Below are positions 43,160-51,999 of a stretch of 64,000 nucleotides of DNA, in pieces (the stretch's first letter is position 1; every line of letters begins with the position of its first letter). A program made the position numbers and the translations under genes. The notes below the pieces were generated by a model. That model searched no databases and was not told where the DNA came from. It saw only the letters and a program-made list of their open reading frames with translations. This DNA comes from Tidjanibacter sp. (GTDB taxonomy: Bacteria > Bacteroidota > Bacteroidia > Bacteroidales > Rikenellaceae), in assembly GCA_017503805.1 (NCBI GenBank), contig JAFVSJ010000013.1:82855-146854 (forward strand). The letters run 5' to 3'.

Positions 43160-43174
43160 GTTTCGTTTCGAAAG
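43160..43174. promoter_or_regulatory. Probable GlpR operator in the glpR leader
   Basis: GTTTCGTTTCGAAAG contains the palindrome TTTCGAAA (43166-43173) preceded by another TTTCG. It lies between the glpR -7 box and the glpR ATG. The same palindrome occurs at the glpA promoter. Compare TTCG-containing GlpR sites in E. coli. Confidence 0.55.
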
Positions 43175-43188
43175 CTCCTTTCTTTCTG

Positions 43189-43196
43189 CAAAGTTA
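43189..43196 (-). promoter_or_regulatory. -7 box of glpR
   Basis: CAAAGTTA on the + strand reads TAACTTTG on the minus strand, 42 nt before the glpR ATG. A TTTG 22 bp upstream (43219-43222) may be its -33 element. Confidence 0.6.
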
Positions 43197-43238
43197 ACGA
43201 AAAATAATTGAAAGTTCCAAAAAATAAGCTGAAAAATT

Positions 43239-43276
43239 TTGTAAATAAAGAAAAATGATTTAATTTTGTTTCGAAA
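43239..43276 (+). promoter_or_regulatory. Promoter of the glp operon with overlapping operator
   Basis: TTTG (43239-43242), 18 bp, then TAATTTTG (43261-43268). The palindrome TTTCGAAA (43269-43276) directly follows the -7 box and so sits over the likely start of transcription, a position suited to repression. Confidence 0.7.
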
Positions 43277-43308
43277 AGAAACCGCAAACCTAAAACCGAA
43301 CCACAAGT

Positions 43309-44955
43309 ATGGCTGCAAAAAGCAAAAAAGAGTACGATGTGATTGTGATTGGTGGAGGCGCCACCGGTGCCGGTACCGCACGCGATTGTGCGCTCCGCGG
43401 ACTGAAGGTGTTGCTCGTTGAGCGTAAGGATTTTGCTACGGGTGCTACGGGCCGCAACCACGGGCTTCTCCATAGCGGTGCTCGTTACGCAGTTACCGAT
43501 CAGGAGTCTGCTAAGGAGTGCATCTCCGAGAATATGATTCTCCGTCGTATCGCCCGCCACTGTGTCGAGGAGACCGATGGACTCTTCATTACTCTGCCCG
43601 AAGATGATTTGGCATACCAATCTTTATTTATAGATTCTTGTCGTAAGGCAGGGATTCGTGCCGAGGCTATTGCACCCGAAGAGGCGTTGAGACTTGAGCC
43701 TTCGGTCAATCCTGCTCTTGTTGGAGCAGTGAGGGTGCCCGACGGTGCGGTGGATCCCTTTAGGCTTGTTTCGGCTAATGTTCTCGACGCGCGACTCCAC
43801 GGTGCCGAGGTTTTGACTTATCACGAGGTGGAGAACTTTGTGCGAGAGGCAGATCGCATTGTGGGTGTGGTGCTTCGCAATACACTCTCGGGTGAGCTCC
43901 TCGAGGTGCGTGGCCGAATGACCGTAAATGCTGCCGGCATTTGGGGTCACTTGCTTGCAGCCAAGGCGGGTGTGGAGATTAATATGTTTCCTGCCAAGGG
44001 CGCTTTGCTGGTTTTTGGTCATAGGGTAAATAATATGGTTATAAATAGGTGTCGCAAACCTGCCGATGCAGATATTCTTGTCCCCGGTGACACCATTTCA
44101 CTTATAGGTACTACTTCCGAACGCATCCCCTTCGATGAGGTTGACAATAATGTTGTCACCCCTGCCGAGGTGGATGTTTTGCTGCGTGAGGGGGCTATGC
44201 TTGCTCCCGAACTTGCCACTACTCGCATTCTGCGTGCTTATTCGGGAGTGCGCCCGCTGGTTGCTGCCGACAACGACCCGTCGGGCCGCAATATCAGCCG
44301 CGGCATTGTCTGCTTCGACCACGCCGAGCGAGATGGACTTGAGGGTCTGGTGACAATTACGGGTGGTAAACTGATGACCTATCGACTTATGGCGGAGTGG
44401 GTTACCAATCTTGTATGTCGCAAACTTGGTGTGACGGTGGGATGTACTACGGCCGAGCAACCTCTTCCCGGCTCGAAGAGTGTTCCTGTTTCCGAGGGGC
44501 GTAAAGGTCGAAAGGAGTTTGTTTCGCTCCGCGCGGGTGCGAAGGGTGCAGTCGGTCGCCACGGTGATATGGCAGAGGAGATAGGCATCCGCAGTGGTAA
44601 GGATGCTGCCTTGGTCTGCGAATGTGAGCAGGTGTCGGTGGCGGAGTTGCGATATGCTATTGAGAAACTTGATGCCACTTGCCTTGTTGACCTGCGCCGC
44701 CGTATCCGTTTGGGTATGGGCACTTGCCAGGGACACCTTTGTGCATTGAGGGCCTCGGGTGTGCTGTCCGAGTGTGGGCGCACGAGAGAGCAAACGTTGA
44801 CCGACTTGGCTTCGTTTGTAGATGAGAGATGGCGCGGTGTGCGTCCTGTTGCGTGGGGTGACTCCATTGTGGAGGCGCAGTTTACGCAGTGGTTCTACGA
44901 CGGCGTGTGTGGACTCGGAGATATTGTCAAACCCAATAAAGCACAGGAGGAGTAG
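43309..44955 (+). CDS. glpA: Anaerobic glycerol-3-phosphate dehydrogenase subunit A
   Basis: FAD-dependent catalytic subunit that oxidises sn-glycerol 3-phosphate to dihydroxyacetone phosphate. The 548 residues start with the FAD-binding VIVIGGGATGAGTARDCALRG (about 10-30) and GATGRNHGLLHSGARYA. A C-terminal BFD-like iron-sulfur domain carries Cys437 and Cys439 (CECE) and Cys473 and Cys478 (CQGHLC), as in E. coli GlpA. It is the first gene of glpA-glpB-glpC-glpT-glpQ-porin, 5 bp from glpB. The terminal electron acceptor is probably menaquinone. Confidence 0.96.
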   Translation: MAAKSKKEYDVIVIGGGATGAGTARDCALRGLKVLLVERKDFATGATGRNHGLLHSGARYAVTDQESAKECISENMILRRIARHCVEETDGLFITLPEDDLAYQSLFIDSCRKAGIRAEAIAPEEALRLEPSVNPALVGAVRVPDGAVDPFRLVSANVLDARLHGAEVLTYHEVENFVREADRIVGVVLRNTLSGELLEVRGRMTVNAAGIWGHLLAAKAGVEINMFPAKGALLVFGHRVNNMVINRCRKPADADILVPGDTISLIGTTSERIPFDEVDNNVVTPAEVDVLLREGAMLAPELATTRILRAYSGVRPLVAADNDPSGRNISRGIVCFDHAERDGLEGLVTITGGKLMTYRLMAEWVTNLVCRKLGVTVGCTTAEQPLPGSKSVPVSEGRKGRKEFVSLRAGAKGAVGRHGDMAEEIGIRSGKDAALVCECEQVSVAELRYAIEKLDATCLVDLRRRIRLGMGTCQGHLCALRASGVLSECGRTREQTLTDLASFVDERWRGVRPVAWGDSIVEAQFTQWFYDGVCGLGDIVKPNKAQEE

Positions 44956-44960
44956 AGATT

Positions 44961-46211
44961 ATGAAGTACGATGTGATTATTGCAGGTGGTGGTTTGGCCG
45001 GTTTGATGTGCGGCATCGCACTCCAGCGTGAGGGTAGGCGAGTGGCTATCATCTCTTCGGGCAAGAGTGCTCTTCACTTTAGCTCCGGCTCGTTGGAACT
45101 ATGGAACGGTGCAGGTGGTAGCCTCGAGAAGATTGCCGAGGAAAAACCTACACACCCTTATGCCATCGTTGGAACCGAACACCTCGAAAGATATTCTAAT
45201 CTTACCAAAGATATTTTTGCTGCGGCAGGTGTGACACTGACGGGCGATTATGGCTGCAACCATCTGCGCCTCAGTCCTATAGGTGCTATGCGTCCTGCTT
45301 GGCTTACTGTAAACGGATTCTATACTGTCACCAATGAAGATGAACTGCCCAAAGGAAAGGTCGTGGTTGTTGGTATAGAAGGTTTTCTTGATTTCTACCC
45401 CGAGTATGTTGCCGATGGACTCCGCCTCAAAGGTGTGGAGTGCGAGGTCGCTGCGGTTACCCTTCCGGCATTGGAGGTACTGCGCGAGAGTGCAACCGAA
45501 ATGAGGGGTGTGAACATCTCGCGCGCCCTGCGTGGCGATGTAGTGGAGCAACTTGCCGAACGTGTGAATGCTGTGAGTGCTGGTGCCGAATTGGTACTTC
45601 TGCCCGCAGTGTTCGGACTTGGCGATGAGGATGCTCTTGAGCGTGTGGCTGCGCGTGTCAGTTGTCAGGTGAAGGTAGTGCCTACGGCATCAGCCTCTGT
45701 GGTGGGTGTGAAGATGCAACGTCAGCTTACAGAGTATTTTACGCTCCTTGGTGGCACGTTCTTGCCCGGCGATAAGGTAAAATCCTATCGAGTGGAGCAG
45801 GGTCTCATCGCAGGGGTGTGCACACACAACCACGGCGACGTGGAGTTTAGAGCCGATTCGTTTGTTCTTGCCACCGGTAGCTTCTTTGGCAGAGGCCTTG
45901 TGGCTAATCCAGATGGTGTTTATGAGCCCATCTTTGGTGCCGATGTCGACTACGATGCCGATAGGGCAGAGTGGTGCTCCAAGAGTATTCTTGACACACA
46001 GCCTTTCCAGCGTTATGGTGTGAAGGTGGATTCCCACTTGAGAGTTTCGATTGAGAGCACGACTATTGATAATCTCTATGCTGCAGGTGCTGTTGTCGGC
46101 GGTGCCGATGCTGTGAAGGAGGGATGTGGTGCAGGTGTGGTTGTATCCACCGCGCTGATGGTGGCCGAGGAGATTCTGGGCCGAACCCTCTGTGAAACAA
46201 ATGTTAAATAA
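44961..46211 (+). CDS. glpB: Anaerobic glycerol-3-phosphate dehydrogenase subunit B
   Basis: Second soluble subunit of the GlpABC complex. The 416-residue protein begins with a flavin-binding Rossmann motif (MKYDVIIAGGGLAGLMCGIALQREGRRVAI). It has GKSALHFSSGSLELW typical of GlpB, and ends with the flavoprotein segment IDNLYAAGAVVGGADAVKEGCGAGVVVSTALMVAEEI. It lies 5 bp after glpA and 21 bp before glpC. In E. coli GlpB may bind FMN; that is not shown by this sequence. Confidence 0.94.
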   Translation: MKYDVIIAGGGLAGLMCGIALQREGRRVAIISSGKSALHFSSGSLELWNGAGGSLEKIAEEKPTHPYAIVGTEHLERYSNLTKDIFAAAGVTLTGDYGCNHLRLSPIGAMRPAWLTVNGFYTVTNEDELPKGKVVVVGIEGFLDFYPEYVADGLRLKGVECEVAAVTLPALEVLRESATEMRGVNISRALRGDVVEQLAERVNAVSAGAELVLLPAVFGLGDEDALERVAARVSCQVKVVPTASASVVGVKMQRQLTEYFTLLGGTFLPGDKVKSYRVEQGLIAGVCTHNHGDVEFRADSFVLATGSFFGRGLVANPDGVYEPIFGADVDYDADRAEWCSKSILDTQPFQRYGVKVDSHLRVSIESTTIDNLYAAGAVVGGADAVKEGCGAGVVVSTALMVAEEILGRTLCETNVK

Positions 46212-46232
46212 GTGTAGGAGAGGAGAGAAGAT

Positions 46233-47483
46233 ATGAAAACCAAGTACGAAGATAAGAATATCAGTGCCAATAACTTCGAGCAGTGCACCAAGTGTACTAT
46301 TTGTACCGCCTACTGCCCTGTTGTGGAGGTAAATCCCCTCTATCCCGGACCCAAGCAAGCGGGCCCCGATGGTGAACGCTATCGTCTCAAGGAGCCTATG
46401 TACTACGATATGGGGCTCAAATATTGCCTTAACTGCAAGCGTTGCGAGGTGGCCTGCCCCTCGGGTGTGCGTATAGGCGATATCATTGCACTTGCCAAGG
46501 CTAAAAATGGCCCCAAAATCCCCAAACTTAGAGATGTGGTGCTGGCGAATACCGACTTTGTCGGCTCGGTGGCTACTGTAGTCGCCCCGGTTGTGAATAC
46601 TACACTGCGTATGGGGGCCGTTAAGAAGGTAATGGATGTGACACTCGGAGTGGATCATCACCGCACTATGCCGGCCTACGCATCGCAGAAGTTCACCACT
46701 TGGTTCCGTAAAGAGGCCGCCGCAAAGCAGAGGGAGTTTGAGAGAAGTGTGACCTATTTCCACGGCTGCTATGCAAACTACAACTACCCGCAGCTCGGCA
46801 AAGACCTTGTGAAACTCCTCAATGCCATTGGCTACGGTGTGAACCTTATGGAGGGCGAGAGATGCTGCGGTGTGGCAAAGATTGTCAACGGACTGATGAA
46901 GGATGCCACTCGTGATGCCAAACGCAATATCGGCCAGATGCGCCGCGCCGTAGAGATGGGAGATCAGATTGTGACCACCTCGTCGACTTGTACCTTTACT
47001 CTGCGTGATGAATATGAACACGTTCTCGGACTCGATAATAGCGACGTACGCGACTCCATCTCGCTTGCAACTCGATTTATATACCGCCTTGTTGAGAGCG
47101 GCCAGGTGAGACTCGCTTTCCGCGAAGATTTCCGTATGCGTGCTGCCTACCACTCGGCTTGCCACATTGAGAAGCTCGGTTGGAGCATCTACTCTACTAC
47201 GTTGCTCAAAATGATTCCCGGAATGGAGTTGATTATGTTGCCCTCGCAGTGCTGTGGTATTGCGGGCACCTACGGATTCAAGAAAGAGAACTATAAATAT
47301 TCGCAGGCTATCGGTCGTCCACTCTTCGACCATATTGAGAAACTTGGTGTTGAGATTGTGACCACCGAGTGTGAGACCTGCAAGTGGCAGATCGAGATGT
47401 CTACCTCGGCAAAGGTGATGAATCCCATCTCGATACTTGCCGAGGCTATCGACGTTGAGAAGACACGAGAGCTCAATAAATAG
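46233..47483 (+). CDS. glpC: Anaerobic glycerol-3-phosphate dehydrogenase subunit C
   Basis: Iron-sulfur subunit that anchors GlpAB to the membrane and passes electrons to quinone. The 416-residue protein has two 4Fe-4S motifs: Cys18, 21, 24 and 28 (CTKCTICTAYCP) and Cys65, 68, 71 and 75 (CLNCKRCEVACP). Two CCG domains follow (FHGCYANYNYP with ERCCGVA; YHSACHIEKLGW with QCCGIAGTYG), as in heterodisulfide-reductase-like proteins. No clear membrane helix is present, as usual for GlpC. Confidence 0.96.
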   Translation: MKTKYEDKNISANNFEQCTKCTICTAYCPVVEVNPLYPGPKQAGPDGERYRLKEPMYYDMGLKYCLNCKRCEVACPSGVRIGDIIALAKAKNGPKIPKLRDVVLANTDFVGSVATVVAPVVNTTLRMGAVKKVMDVTLGVDHHRTMPAYASQKFTTWFRKEAAAKQREFERSVTYFHGCYANYNYPQLGKDLVKLLNAIGYGVNLMEGERCCGVAKIVNGLMKDATRDAKRNIGQMRRAVEMGDQIVTTSSTCTFTLRDEYEHVLGLDNSDVRDSISLATRFIYRLVESGQVRLAFREDFRMRAAYHSACHIEKLGWSIYSTTLLKMIPGMELIMLPSQCCGIAGTYGFKKENYKYSQAIGRPLFDHIEKLGVEIVTTECETCKWQIEMSTSAKVMNPISILAEAIDVEKTRELNK

Positions 47484-47544
47484 TGATGGTATAAACTAAC
47501 AATTAACACAATATTACTAACAACAATCAAACCACAGAAAGCTT

Positions 47545-48930
47545 ATGAGATTTTTGGCACCTCCACCCTTCCTGCCCGAACGTAGCGGAGCAGAGGCCGA
47601 CAGGGACTATAAACGTCTTCGTTGGCAGGTATTCATCGGAATATTCATTGGTTATGCGGGCTTCTATATTGTCCGTAAGAACTTCTCGATGGCGATTCCT
47701 TTCCTTGGGGAATTCGGCTTCGAGAAGGGCGAGCTCAGCATCGTGCTTTCGATGAACGCAATTGCCTATGCGCTCTCCAAATTCCTTATGGGAAGTGTTT
47801 CCGACCGCAGCAATGCGCGTAAGTTCCTCCCCTTGGGCCTCATTTTGGCCTCCATCTCTATGATGTTTATGATTGTCCCCGTGGTGGCATTTGGCCCTGA
47901 GCAGAAAGGGTTGGCTATCACAGTAATGGCAATCTTGAACTTCCTTGTAGGTTGGTTTAACGGTATGGGATGGCCTCCTTGCGGCAGGGTTATGACCCAC
48001 TGGTTTTCGCAGAGCGAGCGCGGCACTATGATGTCCATTTGGAACTGCGCCCACAATGTGGGTGGCGCACTTGTTGGCCCTATGGCAGTCTATGGCGCTA
48101 TGTGGTTCGGCTCGTGGTTCTACGGCCAGCAGACCGAACTCTACTTCCTCATCGGTACTTATGTATTCCCCGCCGCTGTGGCTATCTTTGTGGCAATTCT
48201 TGCCTATCTGCTCATCCGCGATACTCCTCAATCGTGCGGTCTGCCCTCGGTTGAGAAGTGGCGCAATGACTACCCCAAGAACTATAGCGAGAAACACGAG
48301 ACCGTACTCTCCACCAAGGAGATTTTCTTCAAGTATGTACTCAACAATAAACTCCTTTGGTACATCGCCATTGCTAACGCATTTGTCTATATGGTGCGCT
48401 ACGGATGCCTCGACTGGGCTCCTACCTACCTCAAAGAGAGTGCCGGCTACGACATCAAACAGGCCGGTTGGGCTTACTTCCTCTATGAGTTTGCTGCTAT
48501 CCCCGGCACCCTCGTGTGCGGTTGGTTGAGCGATAAGGTGTTCAAGGGCCGTAGGGCTATGCCTACCATCATCTTTATGGCGCTCGTTGCTCTGTTCATC
48601 TACCTCTATTGGCAGTTCTCCTACAACACCACCATCGTGACCATCGCTCTGATTGCCATTGGCTTCTTTATCTATGGTCCCGTTATGCTTATCGGTGTTC
48701 AGGCTCTCGACTTGGCTCCAAAGAATGCGGCAGGTACTGCTGCGGGACTCACGGGCTTCTTTGGTTACTTCTTCGGTACCGCTATCTTGGCTAACATCGT
48801 TATCGGTTATGTTGCCGAGAACGCCGGTTGGGATTGGACTTTCATCCTGCTCATTGGTGCGTGTCTGCTCTCCATCCTGCTGATGGCTCTGACCAACAAA
48901 GAGGAGCGCAATCTGCTTGCAAAGAAATAA
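47545..48930 (+). CDS. glpT: Glycerol-3-phosphate:phosphate antiporter
   Basis: Major-facilitator inner-membrane transporter of the organophosphate:Pi antiporter family. The 461 residues hold about 12 membrane helices. Signature stretches include RWQVFIGIFIGYAGFYIVRKNFSMAIP near the N-terminus, the ALSKFLMGSVSDRSNARKFLPLGL loop, NGMGWPPCGRVMTHWFSQSERGTMMSIWNCAHNVGGAL, and the C-terminal GPVMLIGVQALDLAPKNAAGTAAGLTGFFGY. The two arginines expected to bind phosphate (after helix 1 and in helix 7) appear to be present (YIVRK; YMVRYGCLDW). It supplies the substrate for GlpABC. Confidence 0.96.
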   Translation: MRFLAPPPFLPERSGAEADRDYKRLRWQVFIGIFIGYAGFYIVRKNFSMAIPFLGEFGFEKGELSIVLSMNAIAYALSKFLMGSVSDRSNARKFLPLGLILASISMMFMIVPVVAFGPEQKGLAITVMAILNFLVGWFNGMGWPPCGRVMTHWFSQSERGTMMSIWNCAHNVGGALVGPMAVYGAMWFGSWFYGQQTELYFLIGTYVFPAAVAIFVAILAYLLIRDTPQSCGLPSVEKWRNDYPKNYSEKHETVLSTKEIFFKYVLNNKLLWYIAIANAFVYMVRYGCLDWAPTYLKESAGYDIKQAGWAYFLYEFAAIPGTLVCGWLSDKVFKGRRAMPTIIFMALVALFIYLYWQFSYNTTIVTIALIAIGFFIYGPVMLIGVQALDLAPKNAAGTAAGLTGFFGYFFGTAILANIVIGYVAENAGWDWTFILLIGACLLSILLMALTNKEERNLLAKK

Positions 48931-49029
48931 TTGCCCGCAAGTGTCTGTAGCACTTCTGACAACAAAAGAAACCAAATATAATTTTTATAATCATTAACCA
49001 CATTTATTAACCAAATTTCAGAAAAGAGT

Positions 49030-50433
49030 ATGAAAACTACTAAGATGACAAATTTGATTAAGACAGCTGCCGTGTCGCTCGTGGTTTGCACCGCCCTCAC
49101 TTCGTGTGAGAGTCAGGATGTGACTAACATCGACCGTGATGCAGCACGCATCGAACTCGGCTTTATCTCGGAGGATATGGCTAAAGTACGCGACTATGTG
49201 CCCGATATGGCCGTTATCGCTCACCGTGGCTCCGTATATTGGGTGCCCGAGGAGACTGAAGCCGCTTGGCGTTGGGCTCGCGAGATGGGCGCCGACTACC
49301 TTGAGGCAGACCTCCAGTGCTCCAAAGATGGTGTGATTCTCGCCAACCACGATGACAACCTCCGTCGTACTACCAACATCGAGAACGTATTCGGTGAGAC
49401 TGTGCCCGAGAGCCGTCTTGAGTTCTATATGTCGGAAGTGGGTGGCGGTATGTCGCTCGAGGCTGCACAGGAGCAGATGAAGAAAGACCGCGCTTCGTTC
49501 AATCCCTACTATACCAACCAGTATTTCTACCACGAGCTCGCACAGCTTGACGCTGGTACTTGGTTCAACGAGGAGAGTATGCCCGAGCAGGCACGCGAGA
49601 ACTTCTCGAGGATTCAGCAGTATGTTTCGCCCCTCGAGGACCTCATTATGTATGCCGAGGGTAAGAAACTTGCACGTGTACCCCTGACCAACGACCGTAT
49701 CTACACCATCGAGGGTAAATGGGATCCCGCAAACCCCCACACTTCGCTCAAATATAATTTCGCTTATGTAGATGATGAGCAGGATACCGGTCACCGTCCC
49801 GGTATCTACCTCGAGTTCAAAGAGTCGTGGCTCAACCCCTCCAACTTCGAGGAGATGGTTTACGACGAGCTCGATCGCCTCGGCTGGAACATCATCACCG
49901 AACCCGAGCCGGAGACCGCTCCCTTCTGGAAAGATGGCAAAGTGAACGTCGGCAACACCAATGGCAAAGTAATTCTCCAGACCTTCTCGTTTGAGAGCCT
50001 CCGCCGTACCGCAGAGAAATACAAGGGTCAGATTCCTATGTGTTTCCTCCTCTGGCACGACAATATCACCCCCACCCAGTATGCAGGCTACATCAATATG
50101 GGTCTTGAGTTCAAGGCTCACATCATCGGCCCCAGCATCGCAGGTGCTCCCAACAACTACTTCGAGATGAACTCGCCTTGGATGCACGGTATGATCCGCA
50201 GGGCAGGTATGCTCAACCACCCCTACTCGTTCGACACTCTCGAGCAGATGAACGTATACTTCGGTGCTTACCACTATGGCGATAGCGACTTTGAGGCTCC
50301 CTATATGGATGGTGCTTTCACCAACCGTACAGAGATTACTCTCCAGTACTTCATCGACAATGGTGTGAGGGATAAGAATGCTGCCCAGACAGTGCCCAAT
50401 CCCGTTGAGGTTCTCGAGCGTCTTGGCTACTAA
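49030..50433 (+). CDS. glpQ: Glycerophosphodiester phosphodiesterase (lipoprotein)
   Basis: Envelope enzyme cleaving glycerophosphodiesters (deacylated phospholipids) into glycerol-3-phosphate and an alcohol. The 467-residue precursor has a lipoprotein signal ending LTSC (Cys about 27). The GDPD catalytic residues are visible: His and Arg in AVIAHRGSVYWVPEETEAAW, Glu and Asp in GADYLEADLQCSKDGV, and the His in LANHDDNLRRTTN. An insertion of about 120 residues follows the catalytic start. The Glu/Lys pattern GIYLEFKESWLNP further on matches the second catalytic Glu. It would feed GlpT directly. Confidence 0.94.
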   Translation: MKTTKMTNLIKTAAVSLVVCTALTSCESQDVTNIDRDAARIELGFISEDMAKVRDYVPDMAVIAHRGSVYWVPEETEAAWRWAREMGADYLEADLQCSKDGVILANHDDNLRRTTNIENVFGETVPESRLEFYMSEVGGGMSLEAAQEQMKKDRASFNPYYTNQYFYHELAQLDAGTWFNEESMPEQARENFSRIQQYVSPLEDLIMYAEGKKLARVPLTNDRIYTIEGKWDPANPHTSLKYNFAYVDDEQDTGHRPGIYLEFKESWLNPSNFEEMVYDELDRLGWNIITEPEPETAPFWKDGKVNVGNTNGKVILQTFSFESLRRTAEKYKGQIPMCFLLWHDNITPTQYAGYINMGLEFKAHIIGPSIAGAPNNYFEMNSPWMHGMIRRAGMLNHPYSFDTLEQMNVYFGAYHYGDSDFEAPYMDGAFTNRTEITLQYFIDNGVRDKNAAQTVPNPVEVLERLGY

Positions 50434-50514
50434 TGTCCCGACATAATTATTGAGACCCAATCGAAAGTAAACAAATTCCCTATTAACTCACTTATTTAAT
50501 TGACAAATAGAGAT

Positions 50515-51834
50515 ATGAAACGATATATTATTATGTTGGCTGCTGCCGTAGTCTCCTTTGGCGCTTTGGCACAGGATTTCGACACAACTCCCTCGCTTAG
50601 TGTGGAGAAAAATGATGCACGCTTCACAGTAGGTGCACGTATGATGGCCGATGTGGCTTACTACAACACCCAGTTTACCCCTATGCGCTCCGGTGCTGCA
50701 CTGACCGATGCACGTATCCGTACTTCGATGGAGAAAGGTGATTGGTATTTCTACGCCGATTTCGACTTCTCGAAGGGCGCTTTCAAACAGAAAAACCTCT
50801 TCCTCCAGTACTCGCTCGATGAGAATCAGACTCTTCGTGCCGGTTACTACAACGACCCCTCGTCGATGGCTAACAATACCTCGCTTGGTTCCTACCACTT
50901 CATCTCACGTCCCGCAACCGCAAGGTCTCTTGCTCCCGGCCGTCAGCTTGGTGTGACCTACAAGTACATCAACGAGAACATCTTTGCCAATCAGGGTATC
51001 TTTGCAGAGAACCTCTACAACAACCAGAATGCAGGCTATCAGGGCTTCACTCTCGGTGGTCGTTGGCTCTATCTCCCCATCAATGAGAAGAATGAGACCC
51101 TCCACGTTGGTATCTCGGCTCGTTATGCCAAGATTAACTCGGGTGTGGCTTTCAACGGTACTGTTCAGACCAACCTCTCGATCACTACACCCATCGAGAC
51201 CTACGTTGACCCCACCACTCAGTTTATGAACGCACAGGTTCTCTGGGCTTCGGATGAGATTAATGTTGGTGCAGAGTTCCTCTATCGCAACGAGACAATG
51301 TTTGTTCGCGGTGAGTATATCTACAAATACATCGGCAAAGATCGCGACGACGAGACTCTCTACAAAGCACAGCTCGGTACCCTCTGGTCGTGGGCTTCGC
51401 TCGAGTCGTGGCAGGCAGGTAACCCCCTCGAGGCTACCAAGTTCAACGGTGGCTACGTTGAGGCAGGCTATCTCCTCTTTGGTGAGCCCTATAGCTACAA
51501 TGGCCGTGAGGCTCTGCTCGGCGGTATGAAAGGCCGTTCGCTCGAGGTTGTTGCTCGCTACAACTACACCAACCTTAACGATGTCGTGGATGGTGCTTAC
51601 TACTTCGTAGCACAGGATAAGTATATCGACAACGGTATCCTCTCCGACTATCCCGTTACCTCGACCAGCGTAGGTGGTGGTGCTCTCCACGCAGCTACCC
51701 TCGGTGTGAACTACTCGTTCAACAACAATGTTCACCTGCTCGTAGACTACACTTATAGCTGCTTCCAGCGCGATAAGTATCCTATGGATAAGAACTTCCA
51801 CACCCTTCAGGGCCGTTTGGTTTACTCGTTCTAA
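50515..51834 (+). CDS. OprP-like outer-membrane porin
   Basis: A 439-residue outer-membrane beta-barrel protein (signal MKRYIIMLAAAVVSFGALAQ). The start of the mature part, FTVGARMMADVAYYN, then DARIRTSMEKGDWYFYADFDFSKGAFKQKNLFLQYSL, is typical of the phosphate-selective porin O/P family. Alternating strands rich in Tyr and Arg continue to a terminal Phe (GRLVYSF). A TTG at 50500 is an alternative start, but the ATG at 50515 begins the signal. As the last gene of the glp operon it is a good candidate for admitting phosphorylated glycerol compounds. Substrate selectivity is inferred. Confidence 0.88.
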   Translation: MKRYIIMLAAAVVSFGALAQDFDTTPSLSVEKNDARFTVGARMMADVAYYNTQFTPMRSGAALTDARIRTSMEKGDWYFYADFDFSKGAFKQKNLFLQYSLDENQTLRAGYYNDPSSMANNTSLGSYHFISRPATARSLAPGRQLGVTYKYINENIFANQGIFAENLYNNQNAGYQGFTLGGRWLYLPINEKNETLHVGISARYAKINSGVAFNGTVQTNLSITTPIETYVDPTTQFMNAQVLWASDEINVGAEFLYRNETMFVRGEYIYKYIGKDRDDETLYKAQLGTLWSWASLESWQAGNPLEATKFNGGYVEAGYLLFGEPYSYNGREALLGGMKGRSLEVVARYNYTNLNDVVDGAYYFVAQDKYIDNGILSDYPVTSTSVGGGALHAATLGVNYSFNNNVHLLVDYTYSCFQRDKYPMDKNFHTLQGRLVYSF

Positions 51835-51878
51835 ACCCTATATAGCCCATTTGAAGGCGATATAATTACCTCTATTAC

Positions 51879-51912
51879 CGCCTCCACAGAATTCTGTGGA
51901 GGCGTTTTTTTT
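51879..51912 (+). terminator. Terminator of the glp operon
   Basis: A 26-bp perfect palindrome (51879-51904, half-site CGCCTCCACAGAA) followed by eight T. No comparable terminator lies between 43309 and here, which supports one operon. Confidence 0.93.
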
Positions 51913-51999
51913 GTAAATTGGAGGCTTGATGTGAATCAAACCCGCAAAAAAACATTACCTTTACACCTCATTATAGCCCAATAATTAATAGTCCCCGTT

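Noticed and set aside
45751-45767. A TGGCAC...TTGC word resembling a sigma-54 -24/-12 promoter
   Set aside because: It lies inside glpB and the GG-GC spacing is one base short of the required distance.
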